The translations under genes were made by a program, and so were the position numbers. A DNA stretch of 64,000 nucleotides, taken from assembly GCF_963678635.1 (NCBI RefSeq), contig NC_087064.1, forward strand, positions 53,340,684 to 53,404,683. Reading direction: 5' to 3'. A model generated the notes under the pieces. The model was not told the origin of the DNA. It ran no database searches and saw only the letters and a list, made by a program, of their open reading frames with translations. Shown here piece after piece: positions 33,440 to 45,031 of the stretch; the first letter of the stretch is position 1; every line of letters begins with the position of its first letter. The DNA is from Symsagittifera roscoffensis. Taxonomy: Eukaryota > Xenacoelomorpha > Acoela > Convolutidae.

Positions 33440-34230
33440 GGGTCAGGCTACAGCAAATACAAGAAAAAAGTATTTGACCTGGGTACCCTGGAAAAAAACA
33501 CAATCAAGAGGTCTCCATTTGAGAATGGAGGTTCCAAACAACGCAAATAAAGGGCACAACCAATAAAACGCAAACAACTGGCACAAACAAAGAGCACAAC
33601 AAAATACCACAGCCCGAAACGGAGAAAAAAAGCGTTCAAACGGATAAACAAGCAAAAAACGAGAGATAAACAAAATAGAAATAACGAAAAGCGACCCCAG
33701 GACCAAATCATAAAAACTAGCCTCAGATGAGGCGAAAAAAATCATTAAAGAATCTACAAATAATCCCATCCGTCCGTTCCAAAAGCACATGGACAAGCGT
33801 CTAAACACGACACTATCAAACCTAGCAACAACAAATAACCAAAACAATCGAAGTTGGGCAACGTACAACTGAATACGATTTTAGACAAGCAGAACCTAGA
33901 GAGACCGCCGCTGACACCAGAACAGAAACACGACAAAAACTATTGGTCGGAAATCGAGGCACCCAAGGAGAAAATCCCGTAAATCATTAACTTCGATATC
34001 AAACAAACCGGAGATATAGTTTTGGCTACTAAGAAAATTAGCTCCGCCAGAGAACTAAGACAAAAAGTACAAAAATAACTCCAAAAAAGAGATTAACAAA
34101 AACAAACTAGCGACGATAATGAGGTATCGGGACAACAAAAACCACAAGAATCAGCACGTGAGACGAAGCCGATAACGGAAGACGAACAAGAAGCAGGAAT
34201 ACAAAGCAAACAAGATCAAAAATCTTGACA
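33440..34230 (+). pseudogene. Purine-rich coding remnant, possibly retrotransposon ORF1/gag
   Basis: Plus-strand frames with few stops give hydrophilic, protein-like peptides: LASDEAKKIIKESTNNP and KHMDKRLNTTLSNLATTNNQ, then after a one-base shift LNTILDKQNLERPPLTPEQK, IINFDIKQTGDIVLATKK and ISSARELRQKVQK. The last part resembles the RNA-binding portion of some LINE ORF1 proteins, but this is only an impression. Three to five stops and at least one frameshift are present. The long minus-strand frames here are Phe/Leu/Ser-rich shadows of this purine-rich strand. Confidence 0.4.
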
Positions 34231-34249
34231 CCAGAGAAGACGGTCGAAA

Positions 34250-34255
34250 GAAAAA

Positions 34256-34334
<79 letters not shown>
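34250..34334. repeat. GAAA/GA microsatellite
   Basis: About 10 GAAA units followed by about 23 GA units, perfect or nearly so. It sits exactly at the end of the purine-rich remnant. Likely length-polymorphic. Confidence 0.97.
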
Positions 34335-34337
<3 letters not shown>

Positions 34338-36839
34338 CAAAACCTTCATGTTATTCATTTATGCAATTGATTACATTTACCTCTACACTCGCAAAATCTG
34401 AATTCGTTGTACGACAGGTTTCTCACAAATTTTCTGCTTGAAAAAAAAATCAGAAGTAGCGTAGCCTTGAGCACAATTTGTGAAAAAAAACACAACTAAA
34501 TCAGTAACCGGAGAAACAATCGAGAAACTAGAAAGAAACAAAAAGAGATCAAAGCTTCAATCGTACGATGCAATGGAAACGAAAACAAAACTCTGTATTT
34601 CAATGTCTAGCATCAGAAACCAAACATGGACGTGATCGTCATAATAGTAATTTAATTATAAAATCTGCTGGAAGAAACTTTTGTAGAAAAAAGGCTAATG
34701 ACGTTCGGAAGGTACAACTTTAGGTATAAACACCAGCAAAAATTAATTTCTACGCCTATTTCTTCGCCAAAATAATTTTGGATTGTATCTACGCCTATTT
34801 AGTGTTTATAAAATTCACATCACACTGCGCAGTCAAAAAGAGAGAATTAATACGGGAAAAGCTGACAACTCATATGTTCAACGACAAAAGTCAATTGTAA
34901 AATGCTTTCAATATGGAAAAACATGTTGGTGGTTAGCGACACAGTTTTGGCAAAAAAAACCTCCGTGAAGAGAAAACGGAGTCTCTAAAAAATCTAAAGA
35001 GCATCCTTTTTGAAGAATTTGAAAAAAGCTCAAAAAAACTATTAACGCGAAGAAACAAACACATACCCAAAAAACAGCTCACGAAAACTAGACAAGTTAT
35101 AAAAGAGAGACAAATTAACCTACGGGTAGAATGTACATAATTATCGAAGCCTGGTGTTGGATGAAAAAACACGCACCTTTCAAGTTGGTAGAGAAAAAAC
35201 CATAGAGCATCAGACATGGTGCGAACCACACATCGAAATATCCATTTGGAAATACCCACATCAAAGTAACAACATCGAAAAAATGTAGTTCACCAAGAAA
35301 CACCCATATATCTTGAAATATGGAAGTAATCTATATATGGAAAGTAAGCCAACGAAGCCGAATTAAGCTGGAAAAGGGCTACAAATAAACGTCCAACCGT
35401 TTAAAAAAAAAGAAAAACCAATCAACTAAACTCATTCTAGTTTTCAAGCAATACAATAATCAAACACAAAACTTTATCATCACATTGAATAAGTTCGCAC
35501 AAGTTGTAGAGATCAACAAAAACGTCCGACAAAACTTTTTAGCAATTCGCCTCAATTGATCCAGCTACAATTGATTAATATCAAAAAGAACAAGAAGAGC
35601 CGGTTGCTGTGCAAGTAACACAGAATGTTCCGACCATATTCTTAAAAAAATACTTAAAAAATTTTTTCATGTTTTTTTTTCGAAGTAGTGGTGTTTTCTG
35701 CGCGTAAGACTTGACGAAAACTAAAATTTAGGCATATTGATAATCACAGTTTTAGAAGCAAATCGGGAAAAAAATCTGTCGAAAATTGACTATAAAAAAC
35801 GAAGACAAAAATTACTGAAATGAAACTAAACTGAGTTCAAAGCTTCAAACCAATTTTTCTCGACACTGGGACAATTTTTTCAAATTGTTTGAAATTCGTT
35901 CAAATCACGACTGAAAGGGCTTAAATGAGATATATCGCTCATTACTTCCGATGATTAATTTCTATTTTTTTTTTGCAAAATTTTTTTTTCAAAAATGGCA
36001 TTAAAGTAAACTGGAATAAAACTAAGTTTCATGTTTTATACTTCTTTAATAAGCCTGCTCGCTTGCTCAAAGTTATACTAACACTCAAAAGTTTCAAACC
36101 GGTTTTTCTCAACACTTGGACATTTTTTTAAATGTTGTTCAAATTCAGACTGAAAAGACTTCAAAACGATAAGTCACAAAGTTCAAAATTTTTAAAGATC
36201 ATTTAAATCACGACTGAAAGTGCTTTAACATGATATATCACTCGACCAATTCCGATGATTGTTTGCGTTACCTGATTTTGAGTGGAAAATGAGGAAAAAA
36301 CACCCAAATTCAAAATTCTACCCCACTTTCAGTTGTCAGAACAACAATTAATTTTCAATCCTATCAGAGAAAAATTCCGGCGCATAAATTTTCTGACTGG
36401 ATTCTACACTTCAACAAATTTCAAAAAACTAATATCTGACAAAAAAGGTGTAAAAACACGATCGCAATTCTAAAAAGTTTAATGGTGTTAAGACAAAAAG
36501 ATCAAAAGAAGAACTCTATGTAAAGGCTGAAAAAACACTGGTCACCATCTTACCAATGATTTACCACGTTTGATCCCACTACAATGCAAATTCAAAAAAG
36601 TCAAAACTCGAGTAAAATACATCAACAATATAGGTTTCAATCGCATTTTCTTCGATCTTCGAGAGCCCGTAGTCCAAGTTGACGGAGTGTCGCCGGATAG
36701 TTAGTATCGAAGTATCGAACAATTCCTTACAGCTTTGTAGGTCATTCAATTCACGATGAAGTATTAAATTGACGAGTTCATGAACTGTACTGAATCGTAC
36801 ATCAGCCAGTTTTTTTGAAGGAAGTTCCTTTTTAAAGGA
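34335..36839 (+). other. A-rich span with scattered degenerate coding-like pieces
   Basis: Plus-strand stretches such as FTSHCAVKKRELIREKL (about 34808-34880) and KKLLTRRNKHIPKKQLTKTR (about 35034-35095) look like decayed protein and continue the purine bias of the preceding remnant as far as about 35560. They could be the rest of the same retrotransposon. No catalytic motif is visible. From 35560 to 36839 I see nothing but AT-rich sequence, with a diverged direct repeat ('caaaccaatttttctcgacact' near 35845 and 'caaaccggtttttctcaacact' near 36095). Confidence 0.35.
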
Positions 36840-37163
36840 AGTTGTTTTTATCTCACATGTGTCAACTTGAGAAGTATGGAAAGAAATTTACGAGCTTTTT
36901 GTTGGCGTGAATGGGTGGCTTTAGTTAACCAGCCAGAGGCCTAACCCGAAGGTTAATTATTTAAGGTTAACTAAGCTATGGCTATCTTACAATGTAAGTT
37001 TTTGTAAGATAGCCACAGCTTAGTTAACTTTAAATATTTGACCTTCGGGTTAGGCCTCTGGCCGGTTAACTAAAAAAAAACGCCCATTCAAGCCAACAAA
37101 AAACTCGTAAACTTCTTTCCATACTCCTCAAGTTGACAGAGCTCAGATAAAACAATTTTAACG
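36840..37163. mobile_element. Long-armed foldback palindrome
   Basis: Two arms of about 130-155 bases are inverted copies. The left runs from 'gttgtttttatctcac' through 'tgtcaacttgaga', 'gtatggaaagaaattta' and 'ggcctaacccgaaggt' to 'gctatcttacaa'. The right is its complement, from 'ttgtaagatagccaca' to 'ctcaagttgaca' and 'gataaaacaa'. The centre is about 10 bases. Mismatches are few. No coding capacity. This is the structure of a foldback or palindromic MITE; no target duplication is obvious outside the arms. Confidence 0.92.
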
Positions 37164-37985
37164 TCAAGCTATCTCAAAGAAATAGTCAAGCACGCTTTCT
37201 CGATTAAAACTTGAAACGAGGTGGTTTCACGTTTTGTTCTGGAATTCGTTTTCAGTAATCAGTCAATCAAACTGTTCACGGTCGATCTGAGAATAATCGG
37301 TATATAGTTAGTTCACGGTCGATCGGTATATAGTTGCTTCTTATAATTCTCCTCGTCACAGAACTCTGGGTCATATTCATCGTTTTTCTCTCGTTTTTTT
37401 TTCTGCAAGGACAGCCGCCGATTCCGAGAAAACTTCATTGTAAGGACATATCTGAGAGGTTTAAAGTTCCACTTATAGCTTCTTTCAACAATCTCAGTTG
37501 AAATAATGAACCTTCCGTACATCTCATTTTCTCATTTTTACTCCCTTTTTGTAAAAAAAAAAGCTTTTTATTGTTGGTAGCATTTTGCACTAAAATCACA
37601 ATTTAACATTGTCAGGTTATGATCCAACTTGTTTTTTGGTTTCAATTCATGGAACTTCATTTTCCACAGTATTAAATTTTCACTTCATTTACAAAGTATT
37701 ATAAAATTACCCAAATCGAAAACAGTTACCTAACATTCAGCACCAGACACAATGTTCAACACCAGGAACTGATTCAACAAATAACAAAAACTATTAATGA
37801 CATTCACTGTTACACAGCAATTTTGCAATAAATATTGAAAAAATTAAATACTGCAACAAGAGATCTTCCCTCTCACTGGGCCCAAGAGTTTTGTTACATT
37901 TTTCTACCGTCTCGGTATACATGCATTCCTTCTAGCTTTCTAGCTTTTTCTGGGCTTCCCCCTTTTTCTCCCTTTCTTTGGTAAT
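37164..37985. other. Sequence without recognised features
   Basis: AT-rich. Contains a short direct duplication ('gttcacggtcgatc' at about 37274 and 37310). No domain-bearing frame. Confidence 0.5.
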
Positions 37986-37989
37986 GGCA

Positions 37990-38770
37990 CCGATCATTAC
38001 AGCCCCAATTGTTTACTCTGCTGTTCGCTTCCGTGAGTTTTTCCTCGAGTTTTATTTCTCATTGTTATTGGAATCCCGGCTGGAATAAGATACCTGCCGG
38101 TACTTACCTGCCATTTGCCGGACAAGTACTGGTGGTCTACTAGGATCTTTTGCCCCGGCGCGGTTCCGCTCGTCTTCCCCGGTGCCACTGTTTTTTCTTT
38201 TGGTGTCGTCGTATCGCCGCTGCCAGGTTTCGTTCCGCTGGTCCCCTGTCCGCTCTCCTTGGCTTTTTCTTGCGCTTAATCTCCGCAAGGCAGCAACGCC
38301 CGCTCAAAATTGGATGCGGAATCCGAGTTTTCGTCACCTACGTTTTCTGTCGCCGTCCCCTGGCTCTAGTCGACCCTTTATACTTTGCAGAGTTACCTTT
38401 AAGCTCTGCTTTTATCTTCTTGCGTAACCGGCTTGTAGTCAAGCTTGTCACATTTTGTGGACACCTCTTTTTGGATATTGAAATAAGCTTCTTGGCGATT
38501 CTCTTGTTTTGAGCATAGATCCGTTATTTAATGTTATTGTGTTTAGACTCGCTAGCAATTTTGTTATTAATCAGCCTATATCATTCGTTTTGCACCTTAG
38601 TTTGTTAGAATCTACTGATTGCTGCCTCTTCACCATGGACTCTAATCTACTTGCTACCTGTGTGGGCGCTCCCGCTGCATCCGTGGGCAATCCATACCGA
38701 GTGACCAGGTTCTACCTTACCCGCAGAGGGTGTTTTTTGTTTTCCTGATCGGATTCCAAGTCAGATCTTG
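37990..38770 (-). pseudogene. Purine-rich minus-strand coding remnant, basic C-terminus
   Basis: Minus-strand peptides with few stops include LPTDAAGAPTQVASRLESMV and KRQQSVDSNKLRCK (about 38690-38565), and TSLTTSRLRKKIKAELKGNS followed by Lys/Arg-rich residues (about 38450-38340). Downstream is an Arg/Lys/Gly-rich stretch in two frames (38337-38050). Composition is less AT-rich than the surroundings. It resembles a gag or ORF1-type nucleic-acid-binding tail, but no zinc knuckle is seen. Interrupted by stops and frameshifts. The plus-strand frames here are shadows. Confidence 0.35.
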
Positions 38771-39836
38771 CATTCCATTTGGTCATAGGGGATGTGGCAA
38801 CTTCTGTACACGAGGATCTTCCTTGTCTAAACACGCAGACTTTTGGCAAATTACATTGCATCAAATAAGGTTTTGAAGCAAAGGCTATTTAGTCGAATTT
38901 AGCAACACCGTATTTGCTTCTTTGCCATCGTGCGCCTCAATTGGCTACTTTTAAATTCTGGCGTTCGGTGCAAAACGTAAGGCTCCGAGCACGCGTTTCA
39001 TCATCTTTTCTATGGTTTTCTTCCTCTGCTTGCGTAAATACAAAATTCTTTATTTTTTCTGTTTGTGATATCCTTCGCCGAGATAAATTTAACCACTTTA
39101 TCTGACTTGTTGATATACCAACGCAAAAACTGATTGTCTGATTCTTTTAAGTAATTTAATGGACCCCAGAGACTAAGTTGCAGACATTCGTTTGGTGGCT
39201 ACGGTTAATAAATTTTTGGCACATAGTGGTTTTGACTTTTTACCCCTCCCGCTGTATGTTTGTGACATCCTTCGCCGTTGACGCCAGGCTTCGATGTATG
39301 TACGAGAACCAGATGTTACAGTCCGCATCACAGGGCTAAAAAAATTCCTGCTTTTTAAAAATCATCGTGAACTTCTGAAAACTGTTCAATGGGAAGCTAT
39401 TATTCATTGCTGTTTGGGTCAAAGTCAAAAACTGCTGAAATTTTTTTGAGTAATTTTGCACCGAAGGTAAATTTTCGTAACATAAAAGCTAATTTTGCAG
39501 TTTATTTAAAGTCAGCGACTAGTCTCGCTGATAATTAGATTTAATAATTTGACAACCGTGACATATTCTAGCATGAAACTGAATTTGAATTTCGAATTTT
39601 ACAGAATTTTGACGTCGGTAAACTTTTTTATCCGCTGGAAAAGTTTTGCATCCGAAAATCATGAGCCACTTTTCTTGCAAGTTTGAAATGAATGGCCAAG
39701 AAGCGCCTAGAAAATACCTTCTATCTGTGAAAACAAAGTTGAACAAGTGACCGCACCACACGGATGTTTTTAACTTTTGTGTTGAAGAAATGGAAGTTGT
39801 AATGGCCACGAAACTCCACTGACAACTATGTTTAAG
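38771..39836. other. Sequence without recognised genes
   Basis: Mixed composition. A 115-codon minus-strand frame (39519-39866) overlaps the start of the next exon antisense and has no domain; I do not accept it as a gene. Short direct repeat 'tgtgacatccttcgccg' / 'tgtgatatccttcgccg' at about 39063 and 39260. Confidence 0.45.
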
Positions 39837-40205
39837 GTGCCTTCGCCCGAATGTCGACTGTCCCACATGTTGATGTCCGGAAACATCATGCTAGCCCCTC
39901 CGTTCCTCCTTTTCGGAGTCGCGATTTGGTTCTACACCACTGCAATCTACAACGCCCCTTTCACTCGCATGAGGGCGCAGGATCCAGCGGCACATACCAA
40001 ACATCGAGCCGGCTTCAGAGTTCAGAGGATTCAGAATTGTTTCGGCCAATTGATGCGCGAGTGTGTCATCGGCCTGGTGTACTGTTTGACGTTTGTGGTG
40101 AAATTGGCTGTGGAGTATATAACCGATGACCCTGAAGTTTTATTCCTAGTGCGCAACCTGTGCTCTTCTGTTGCGTTTTTTGCTATTTCGTGTCATTCAT
40201 TTTAG
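39837..40205 (+). CDS. Probable terminal exon of a multi-pass membrane protein
   Basis: A frame of balanced composition and plausible codon use starts after an AG at 39835-39836 (or at ATG 39828). It reads VPSPECRLSHMLMSGNIM, then a hydrophobic segment LAPPFLLFGVAIWFYTTAIY, then a basic loop with FTRMRAQDPAAHTKHRAGF. A second helix around CVIGLVYCLTFVVKLAVEYI and a weaker hydrophobic end before the stop at 40203 follow. AATAAA lies 89 bases downstream, which suits a last exon. The acceptor has a weak pyrimidine tract. It starts in phase with the exon at 22431-22543, also plus-strand, so both may belong to one gene whose intron holds the gypsy array. Family not recognised. Confidence 0.58.
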   Translation: MPSPECRLSHMLMSGNIMLAPPFLLFGVAIWFYTTAIYNAPFTRMRAQDPAAHTKHRAGFRVQRIQNCFGQLMRECVIGLVYCLTFVVKLAVEYITDDPEVLFLVRNLCSSVAFFAISCHSF

Positions 40206-40293
40206 CATGCTCTAAATTCCAGGCAAACCCATACAGACCTATTTCATAGTTTTGTCCTGTCGCGCATGCTTAACCGGTAGATTCTTTGGCATC

Positions 40294-40299
40294 AATAAA
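40294..40299 (+). promoter_or_regulatory. Candidate polyadenylation signal
   Basis: AATAAA 89 bases after the stop codon of the membrane-protein exon, followed by G-rich 'gaaggggggtgcg'. Such hexamers are common in AT-rich DNA; position is the main support. Confidence 0.45.
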
Positions 40300-41436
40300 A
40301 ACTTAATTTGAAGGGGGGTGCGCTCCAAAAGAAACAAATAGTTGAAGTGAAATGTTTCCAAAAGGTGCTGTTTCAAAACTGATAAATAGTCGACAAAATG
40401 TTGACCCTCGAGAAAAGCCTACATCCGCACTTGACTATATAAAGCAAAAACATTTAAGTCAATTCTAGAAAAAAAACTTGATTTGATAGATGTTTGTGCG
40501 TATAAAACTTGGTATTATACAAAACAGTACCATGTTTTGAAAGAGTAAATACAATTTTGGTTTAAATTATCTGAGAAAAATGAAAAAACCTGAAATTTAA
40601 AACGTTTTTTTTTCAATTCGGGTTCATTTTGAGAAAAAAATGATGAAGACCAACCTTGCTTAAGACTTAGCAGAATTAATTTGGTGCAAAAGGATCTGCA
40701 AATTCGGGCTCAAAAATTTAACCCATAAACGATCATTTTTACTTTTGCTTAAAGCACAACAAAATTTGAGAAGGCTGTAACCTCCTCCCAAAGTGGGCGC
40801 AAAGGGTTTTTAAAAGTTTATCAAAAGAAATTGGTGTTGTGTAAAGTAAAAATGACTTTTTTTTTTACTATTAAACTCCCTTTTAATTCTAAACAGGTTT
40901 GGAGTAATTTTTGATTGACGAAACAAATTGAACTATATTAATACTGTAAAATAAAAGATTGGTGTTTATCATTTTTATCAAAGATATAAGAAAAACGCGT
41001 CTTGTATTTCAAGTTTTACTAATTTAAATCAGCACTGTGTTTGCATATATTCGCATTTAAAAAATTACCGAGTGTTGCTCAACTTGCTGCTTTTTTGCTC
41101 AACTTGACTGAAATGTATTTTTTGAATTATTGAATTGTTTGTATGTACAAAATGTTTGTGTATGTAAAATTTAATATAAGAAATATTTAAAATTTTTTGA
41201 ATGAATATGTACGTATAAGAACTGTACGTTTAAGTTCTTTCTCAAAAGCTTACAGCTACCACAAACGATATGTAAAATTATGTGAAATAATGAATAAATA
41301 AATGTTTTTCCGTTAAGATTTGAGGGATTGCAGGATAAGATAGATAAAAACATCAAAAAACGAATAGAACAGGTAACAAAAAAAAACAATCTGTATCGCT
41401 ACAAAGGTGAAGGACCCAAAATTTTTTTCATAATAT
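40300..41436. other. Sequence without recognised features
   Basis: AT-rich unique sequence, no domains, no clear repeats with other parts of the window. Confidence 0.5.
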
Positions 41437-41783
41437 GAACATATATTTACGAATCAAAAAGTAATTGCCACGAAGTTTTTTTTAGCAGACGATGTTGCTG
41501 AGAAATGAAACATGAAGAGGAACAATATATCACAACTTAAGCTCGCACGTTTAAAACTTGCAGCGTCATCTCAAAAACCGTAAGCCGGAATCCAAAAATG
41601 TTTTCAAAACGTTTTTCATAGTTTTTAACAACCTAGGATGAGTATTGTTCTATGCAGATTCAATTTTGTTATTTTGACTCAGCATTTTGTTGTTGTTGTT
41701 TTGTGTTTGAGGAGCTTCCAATCGCACACTTTGGCCCTAAATTGTTAAGCAAAAAGAAAGTCTAAAACTGCCATCATTCAAGC

Positions 41784-42172
41784 CAGGGGTGGATTTAGGG
41801 GTGGGGGGGATGACGCTCCTCCTCAGGGATTCGACCCCCTGCCGACCTTGGATACTTTTTCAGTAATCCTTTTTTGGCCAACCGACCCTAAAAAATTTCT
41901 AAAAGCGCGTTCGGCGCCAATAAATACTAACTTTGAGGGGGAGCACGCGCCAAAAAAAACGCCGCTTTTTGTCAAAATTTTTTTTGTCAAAATTTTTCAA
42001 AAAGTGCCCAAAAACGCCGCTTTTGACTTTTTTTCAAAAATTTGCCAAAGTGATGCAAAACAAAGCCTTGGGAGAGATCAATCAATTTGGTCGACCTAAA
42101 AAAAAGGTCGTCAAAGTTTTCGAAACTTTTTTGAAAATCCGTCCCCTCGAGAAAATCTTAGATCCGCAAATG
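41784..42172. mobile_element. hAT-like MITE, unit 1
   Basis: Begins CAGGGGTGGATTTAGGGG and ends in a degenerate copy of the inverted terminus. Flanked by 'attcaagc' (41776-41783) and 'attcatgc' (42173-42180), an 8 bp target duplication with one change. About 389 bases and non-coding. The termini are less well kept than in units 2 and 3. Confidence 0.8.
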
Positions 42173-43220
42173 ATTCATGCTGCATTTCATATTTAAGAGA
42201 AACTTCTTTGTGAAAGCATGTAGCGGTAAAAAAAGTGCCCGAAAAGGGAAAATACAAGACTGCACTCCACGCATATCAAAGCAAGCTTTTGAATGTTTCG
42301 ACTGCAATTTAAGGCCAAATTAAACGTTTTTGGTCTTTTTTTATTCATTTCATACCCCATACGTACAGAAACATGCATTTAGCGTATCGTATTATAACAA
42401 TCAGACCAAACGACTTGCCTCAATTCATTTTGCAATGGTTTATTGTGCCGATTACGCGTGTTTCAAAAACTCAATTCAAAAATACTGACTTTATCTGTAT
42501 TTGAGGTCCTCACAACAAAAAAAAATTGAATGGCAAAATATTTTGTCAGAAACGTAGATAAAAAGTGGAAACATGTCTGAAAAAAACTTCAAGCATAAGT
42601 ATTCCGTCAGTTTCTTCCGTCAGATTTTGACAAATTGCGCGGTAATTATTCCAATTGAATAGTTCATGAGATCGAATAGTTTAAAATTTTGAGTTCAAGG
42701 CTTTAATATTTTTTACATTGCACTCTGATTAAAATTAGTTAAAGAGTCGAAATTTTGGAAAAACCACCCGACCACAAAAATTCAATTATTTCGTTTGAAA
42801 GGCGGGACTTTGATTATTTACACTTTCTATTTTAAAATATAAATGTTTTTCCGTGAAATTTTTTTTGATAATTTGAACATATATTTACGAATCAAAAAGT
42901 AATTGCCACGAAGTTTTTTTAGCAGAAGATGTTGGTGAGAAATGAAACGTGAAGAGGAACAATATATCACAACTTTAGCTCGCACGTTTAAAACTTGCAG
43001 CGTCATCTCAAAAACCGTAAGTCGGAATCCAAAAATGTTTTCAAAACGTTTTTCATAGTTTTTAACAACCTAGGATGAGTATTATTCTATGCAGACTCGA
43101 TTTTATTATTTTGACTCAGCATTTTGTTGTTGTTGTTTTGTGTTTGCGGAGCTTCCAATCGCACACTTTGGCCCTAAATTGTTAAGCAAAAAGAAAGTCT
43201 AAAATTGCCATCATTCAAGC

Positions 43221-43611
43221 CAGGGGTGGATTTAGGGGTGGGGGGGGCGGACGCTCCTCCTCAGGGATTCGACCCCCTGCCGACCTTGGATACTTTTTCA
43301 GAAATCCTTTTTTGGCCAACCGACCCTAAAAAATTTCTAAAAGCGCCTTCGGCGGCAATAAATACTAACTTTGATGGGGAGCACGCGCCAAAAAAAAACG
43401 CCGCTTTTTGTCAAATTTTTTTTTGTCAAAACTTTTTAAAAAGTGCCCAAAAACGCCGCTTTTGACTTTTTTCAAAAATTTGCCAAATTGATGCAAAACA
43501 ATGCCTTGGGAGAACTCAATCAATTTGGTCGACCTAAAAAAAAAGGTCGTCAAAGTTTTCGAAACTTTTTTTGAAAATCCGCCCCTCGAGAAAATCCTAG
43601 ATCCGCCCCTG
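43221..43611. mobile_element. hAT-like MITE, unit 2
   Basis: 391 bases starting CAGGGGTGGATTTAGGGG and ending CCTAGATCCGCCCCTG, so the ends are imperfect inverted repeats. A perfect 8 bp duplication, ATTCAAGC, flanks it at 43213-43220 and 43612-43619. An 8 bp duplication and CAGGGG ends fit the hAT superfamily. The inside has no transposase; an 86-codon frame is read-through. The interior contains a palindromic-looking 'aaaacgccgctttt' repeated twice. Confidence 0.88.
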
Positions 43612-44642
43612 ATTCAAGCTGCATATCATGTTTAAGAGAAACTTCTTTGTAAAAGCATGTAGCGGTAAAAAAGTGCCCGAAAAGGGAAAATACAACATGG
43701 CACTCCACGCATATCAAAGCAAGCTTTTGAATGTTTCGATTGCAATTTAAGGCCAAATTAAACGTTTTTGGTCTTTTTTTATTCATTTCATGCCCCATAC
43801 GTACAGAAAGATGCATTTAGCGTATCGTATTATAACAATCAGACCAAACGACTTGCCTCAATTCATTTTGGAATGGTTTATTGTGCCGATTACGCGTGTT
43901 TCAAAAACTCAATTCAAAAATACTGACTTTATCTGTATTTGAGGTCCTCACAACAAAAAAAATTGAATGGCAAAATATTTTGTCACAAACGTAGATAAAA
44001 AGTGGAAACATATCTGAAAAAAACTTCAAGCATAAGTATTCCGTCAGTTTCTTCCGTCAGATTTTGACAAATTGCGCGGTAATTTTTCCAATTGAATAGT
44101 TCATGAGATCGAATAGTTTAAAATTTTGAGTTCAAGGCTTTAATATTGTTTACATTGCACTCTGATTAAAATTAGTTAAAAAGTCGAAACTATGGAAAAA
44201 CCACCCGACCCCAAAAATTCAGTTACTTCGTTTGAAAGGCGGGACTTTGATTATTTACACTCTCTATTTTAAAATATAATTGTTTTTCCGTGAATTTTTT
44301 TTTTTTATAATATGAACATATATTTACGAATCAAAAAGTCAAATAAAAAGATGTTGGTGAGAAATGAAACGTGAAGAGGAACAATATATCACAACTTTAG
44401 CTCGCACGTTTGAAACTATCAGCGTCATCTCAAAAACCGTAAGCCGGAATCCAAAAAAGTTTTCAAAACGTTTTTCATAGTTTTTAACAACCTAGGATGA
44501 GTATTGTTCTATGCAGACTCGATTTTGTTATTTTGACTCAGCATTTTGTTGTTGTTGTTTTGTGTTTGCGGAGCTTCCAATCGCACACTTTGGCCCTAAA
44601 TTGTTAAGCAAAAAGAAAGTCTAAAACTGCCATCATTCAAGC

Positions 44643-45031
44643 CAGGGGTGGATTTAGGGGTGGGGGGGATGACGCTCCTCCTCAGGGATTCGACCCCCTG
44701 CCGACCTTGGATACTTTTTCAGAAATCCTTTTTTGGCCAACCGACCCTAAAAAATTTCTAAAAGCGCCTTCGGCGCCAATAAATACTAACTTTGATGGGG
44801 AGCACGCGCCAAAAAAAAACGCCGCTTTTTGTCAAATTTTTTTTGTCAAAACTTTTCAAAAAGTGCCCAAAAACGCCGCTTTTGACTTTTTTCAAAAATT
44901 TGCCAAATTGATGCAAAACAATGCCTTGGGAGAGCTCAATCAATTTGGTCGACCTAAAAAAAAAGGTCGTCAAAGTTTTCGAAACTTTTTTTGAAAATCC
45001 GCCCCTCGAGAAAATCCTAGATCCGCCCCTG
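44643..45031. mobile_element. hAT-like MITE, unit 3
   Basis: Same structure and same 8 bp flanks as unit 2 (ATTCAAGC at 44635-44642 and 45032-45039). The same insertion site in each unit shows that the insertion came first and the tandem amplification after. Confidence 0.88.

Noticed and set aside
33443-33936. 141-codon minus-strand frame rich in Phe, Leu and Cys that could look like a membrane protein
   Set aside because: It is the antisense of a purine-rich plus-strand coding remnant; the composition alone generates hydrophobic residues on the other strand.
34107-34358. Leu-Ser repeat protein on the minus strand
   Set aside because: Translation of the GAAA/GA microsatellite.
39519-39866. 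115-codon minus-strand frame as a gene
   Set aside because: No recognisable motif; it overlaps the better supported plus-strand exon antisense and its composition is that of non-coding DNA.
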